Below are positions 48,701-51,700 of a stretch of DNA of 64,000 nt, piece after piece. Source of the DNA: Allokutzneria sp. A3M-2-11 16. Its GTDB lineage: Bacteria; Actinomycetota; Actinomycetes; Mycobacteriales; Pseudonocardiaceae. Position numbers and translations under genes: made by a program. Position 1 is the stretch's first letter. Each line of letters starts with the position of its first letter. The DNA is taken from assembly GCF_024213555.1 (NCBI RefSeq), contig NZ_JANAVO010000004.1, positions 248,001 through 312,000 on the forward strand, given 5' to 3'. The notes beneath the pieces were generated by a model, which did not search any database, had not been told where the DNA came from, and saw nothing but the letters and a program-made list of their open reading frames with translations.

Positions 48701-51700
48701 GATGGCGCTCGCCATGGACACCCCGATGCACCCGATGGTCGACCTCGTCGAGACCGACCGGAACCGCGAGGCGATCGCGCGGTTCACCGCGGCGGCACCG
48801 CACCTGCTGCCCGGGCTCAGCGTCCCCGAGGTGGTGACGGCGCTGAAGGACGAGACCTCGCCGCACCGCGCCGCGGCGATCGGCCTCGTCGCGGAGGCGC
48901 TGGGCCGGACCGATCCGGAGAACCTGGAGCTCTGGCGCCTGCGCGAGGGGATCGCCGGAGTGCGGGACCTCCGCACCGGGGAACCGGTCGCGGTGATCAA
49001 ACTGTCCGTGAGCTGGGGCAACGCGAGAACCCCGCAGGTCGGCCGGTTCATCAGGGAGATGCAGGCGTACGCCCTGGTGGAGCAGCTGCCCGACGACCCC
49101 TTCCCGCTCGTGCGGCCGATCGAGGCCGGTGTGGTCGGCATCCCCGGCGAGAACACGATGTCCGGGCTCATCGTCGCGCCGTTCCCCGCGGGCGCGGAAC
49201 CGCTGCTGAAGCTGGCGGACCAGCTGGGCAACACCAACGACCCCGCCCTGCGCCAGGAGATCGCCGACCGGATCGTCGCAGCCGTGACGCGGGCGGGCGA
49301 GGGCGCCGCCCGGCTGCACCAGGCCAGCCGCGACGAGGGGCAGGCGGTCACCGAGCCCTTCGAGCAGGCCGAGGAACACCGGGCGTCCGGCCTGCTGCGG
49401 CGGCTGGGCACGGAAAGCCGCTTCGCCGACGGCATCGGGCTCAGCGAGGACCTCACGGCTCTCGAACAGGCGCTGCTCGCCCTGGAGCTGACCGTGGGCG
49501 GCCTGGACAGCGGCGTCGTCGCGTTGACCCACGGCGACTACCACATGAGCAACCTCCTCGCCGACGCCGACGGCGGGCTGCACGTCATCGACCCGGAGCT
49601 GATGCCGCAGTACCTGCGCGAGGGCGGACTGCCCGGCCGGGGCGAGGTCTACACCGAGAACCGGCTCGAACGCCCGGTCCTGGCCTTCCAGGGCGACCCG
49701 CTCGCCGACGTCGACCGGTTCGTGGCGAGCGTGTTCACCGCCTTCTACGGCGACTGGGCGACGGTGTTGCGCCTGACCACCGCGTTCGCCGAGGCCTACG
49801 ACTCGGTCTTCCCCGGCGTGGTGTCCGAACAGCGCGTGCGCTACGTCCTGGCGACGCTCGCGCTGGGGCGGTTGGTCCAGTACAGCGAGATGCAGGTGAA
49901 CAGGCCCGCCGCCGAGGCGAAGCTCTACTCGGTGTCGAACCACCTGCTGGACTTCCTCCGCCAGGTGCTGGGCCCGCAGGACACCGGGGCCCGGGTGCGG
50001 CGGACCATGGACCTGGCGCTGCGCACCTCGCTGGTGCGGCTGGACGGGGTGAACGAGTCACCGGACAACCAGGCGGCGATCCTGGAGTTCGCGGAGAACG
50101 CGCCGCGGCTGCTCGGCGAACTCGACGCCGCCGCGGTGGAACGGGCGCTGGAACCGGGCTCCGACGACCCGGCGCGGCGCGACGTCGCCGAGCTGGCCGG
50201 ACGGGCCCTCGGCCGCGCCGACGTCGAGAACCTGGACTTCACGAAGATCAAGTCCGGCATCTACCGCGTCGACGACCGCGGCACCGGCGAACCGCTGGCG
50301 ATCCTGAAGCTCTACACCGGTGGCTGGGGCCGCGGTCAGCACATCGCCACGGGCCGGTTCATCCGCGAGATGCAGGCCTTCGCCGCCGTGGCCGCGATCG
50401 CCGCACGGGGCGAGGAGTCCGCCTCGGTGGTCACCCCGCTCGAAGCGGGCATGGTCGGCGAGCCCGGTGGCGACACGACGTCGGGCCTGGTCATCACCCC
50501 GTTCGTGGCGGGCGGGAAGTCGCTGGGGCAGCTGCGCTCGACCGCGCTGGACAGCAACGACCCGGACCTGCGCCGGGAAGCCGCCGACGAGCTCGTCGCG
50601 GGCAGCCACCTCGCCGGGGAACAGGCCGCGCTGCTGCACCGCGGCTCCGTGGACAGCAGTTCCCTGGACAATGCGGCTCCGCGCTCCACTCCCGCCACAC
50701 CGGACACGGCCACCAGGGCGCTGCGCGCGATGGAGAACGACCTCCAGTTCGCCGAGGGCATCGGGCTCGGCAGGCATCTCGACGCGCTGGAAGCGGCGAT
50801 CCGCGCCGAGGAAGAGGCGGTGGGGGCCGAGGGCACGGACAGCGGCCTGGTCACGTTGACGCACAACGACTTCCACTTCGGCAATGTGCTCGTCGACGCC
50901 AACGGTGCCGCGCACGTCATCGACCTGGAGATGATGGCCGACTCGATGCTGCCGGGCGGACGGCCCGGCCGGAACCCGCGGAGCGCGGGCACGGCCGAGT
51001 ACGGCGATCCGCTCGTGGACCTGTACGGGTTCGTCTCGAACGCGGCCGCGGACCTGCGGCGGGACCCGGCCACCCTGGCGCGGGTGCTCGACGCGTTCGC
51101 CGAGGGCTACGAGGCGGTGCTGCCGGGCGTGGTGACCGCGCGGCGCTTGCGCTACTACACGATGCTCGCGCTGGTCGGTGAGCTGGCGCGGGCACGCAAG
51201 GAAATCGCCGAGGGACGGAACGTGCCGCAGCACCTCGCCGAGGCGCAGGAGACGCTGGAGCACCTCCTCGACTTCCTCGGTGTGGACGGCGAGGACGGTG
51301 CGGCGCCCGACGGTGCGGAGCGGGTCCACGAGACCCTGGACATCGCCCTGTCCATCCCGCTGGAGCCGCTGACCGTCGAGGGTGAGCCGAACGCGAACGA
51401 CGAGGCGATCCAGGAGTTCGTCGCCGAGGCGCCACGCCTGTTGCCCGGCATGAACGGCCAGGACGTGCTCGCCGCACTTGAGGAGCCCACGCACCCGGGT
51501 CGTGCTGCGGTCGCCGACCTGGCCGCCAGGGCGCTCGGCCGGACCGGTGAGAACCTGGGCTTCCGGCGCGTCGGTCACACCGGCGCCTTCATGGTCGTCG
51601 ACGCCACGACCGGCGACGCGGTCGGCATCGTGAAGCTGTACACCGACTGGGAGGGCAACCCCACCACGGTGAGCGGTTACCTGCGGGAGATGAAGTCCCT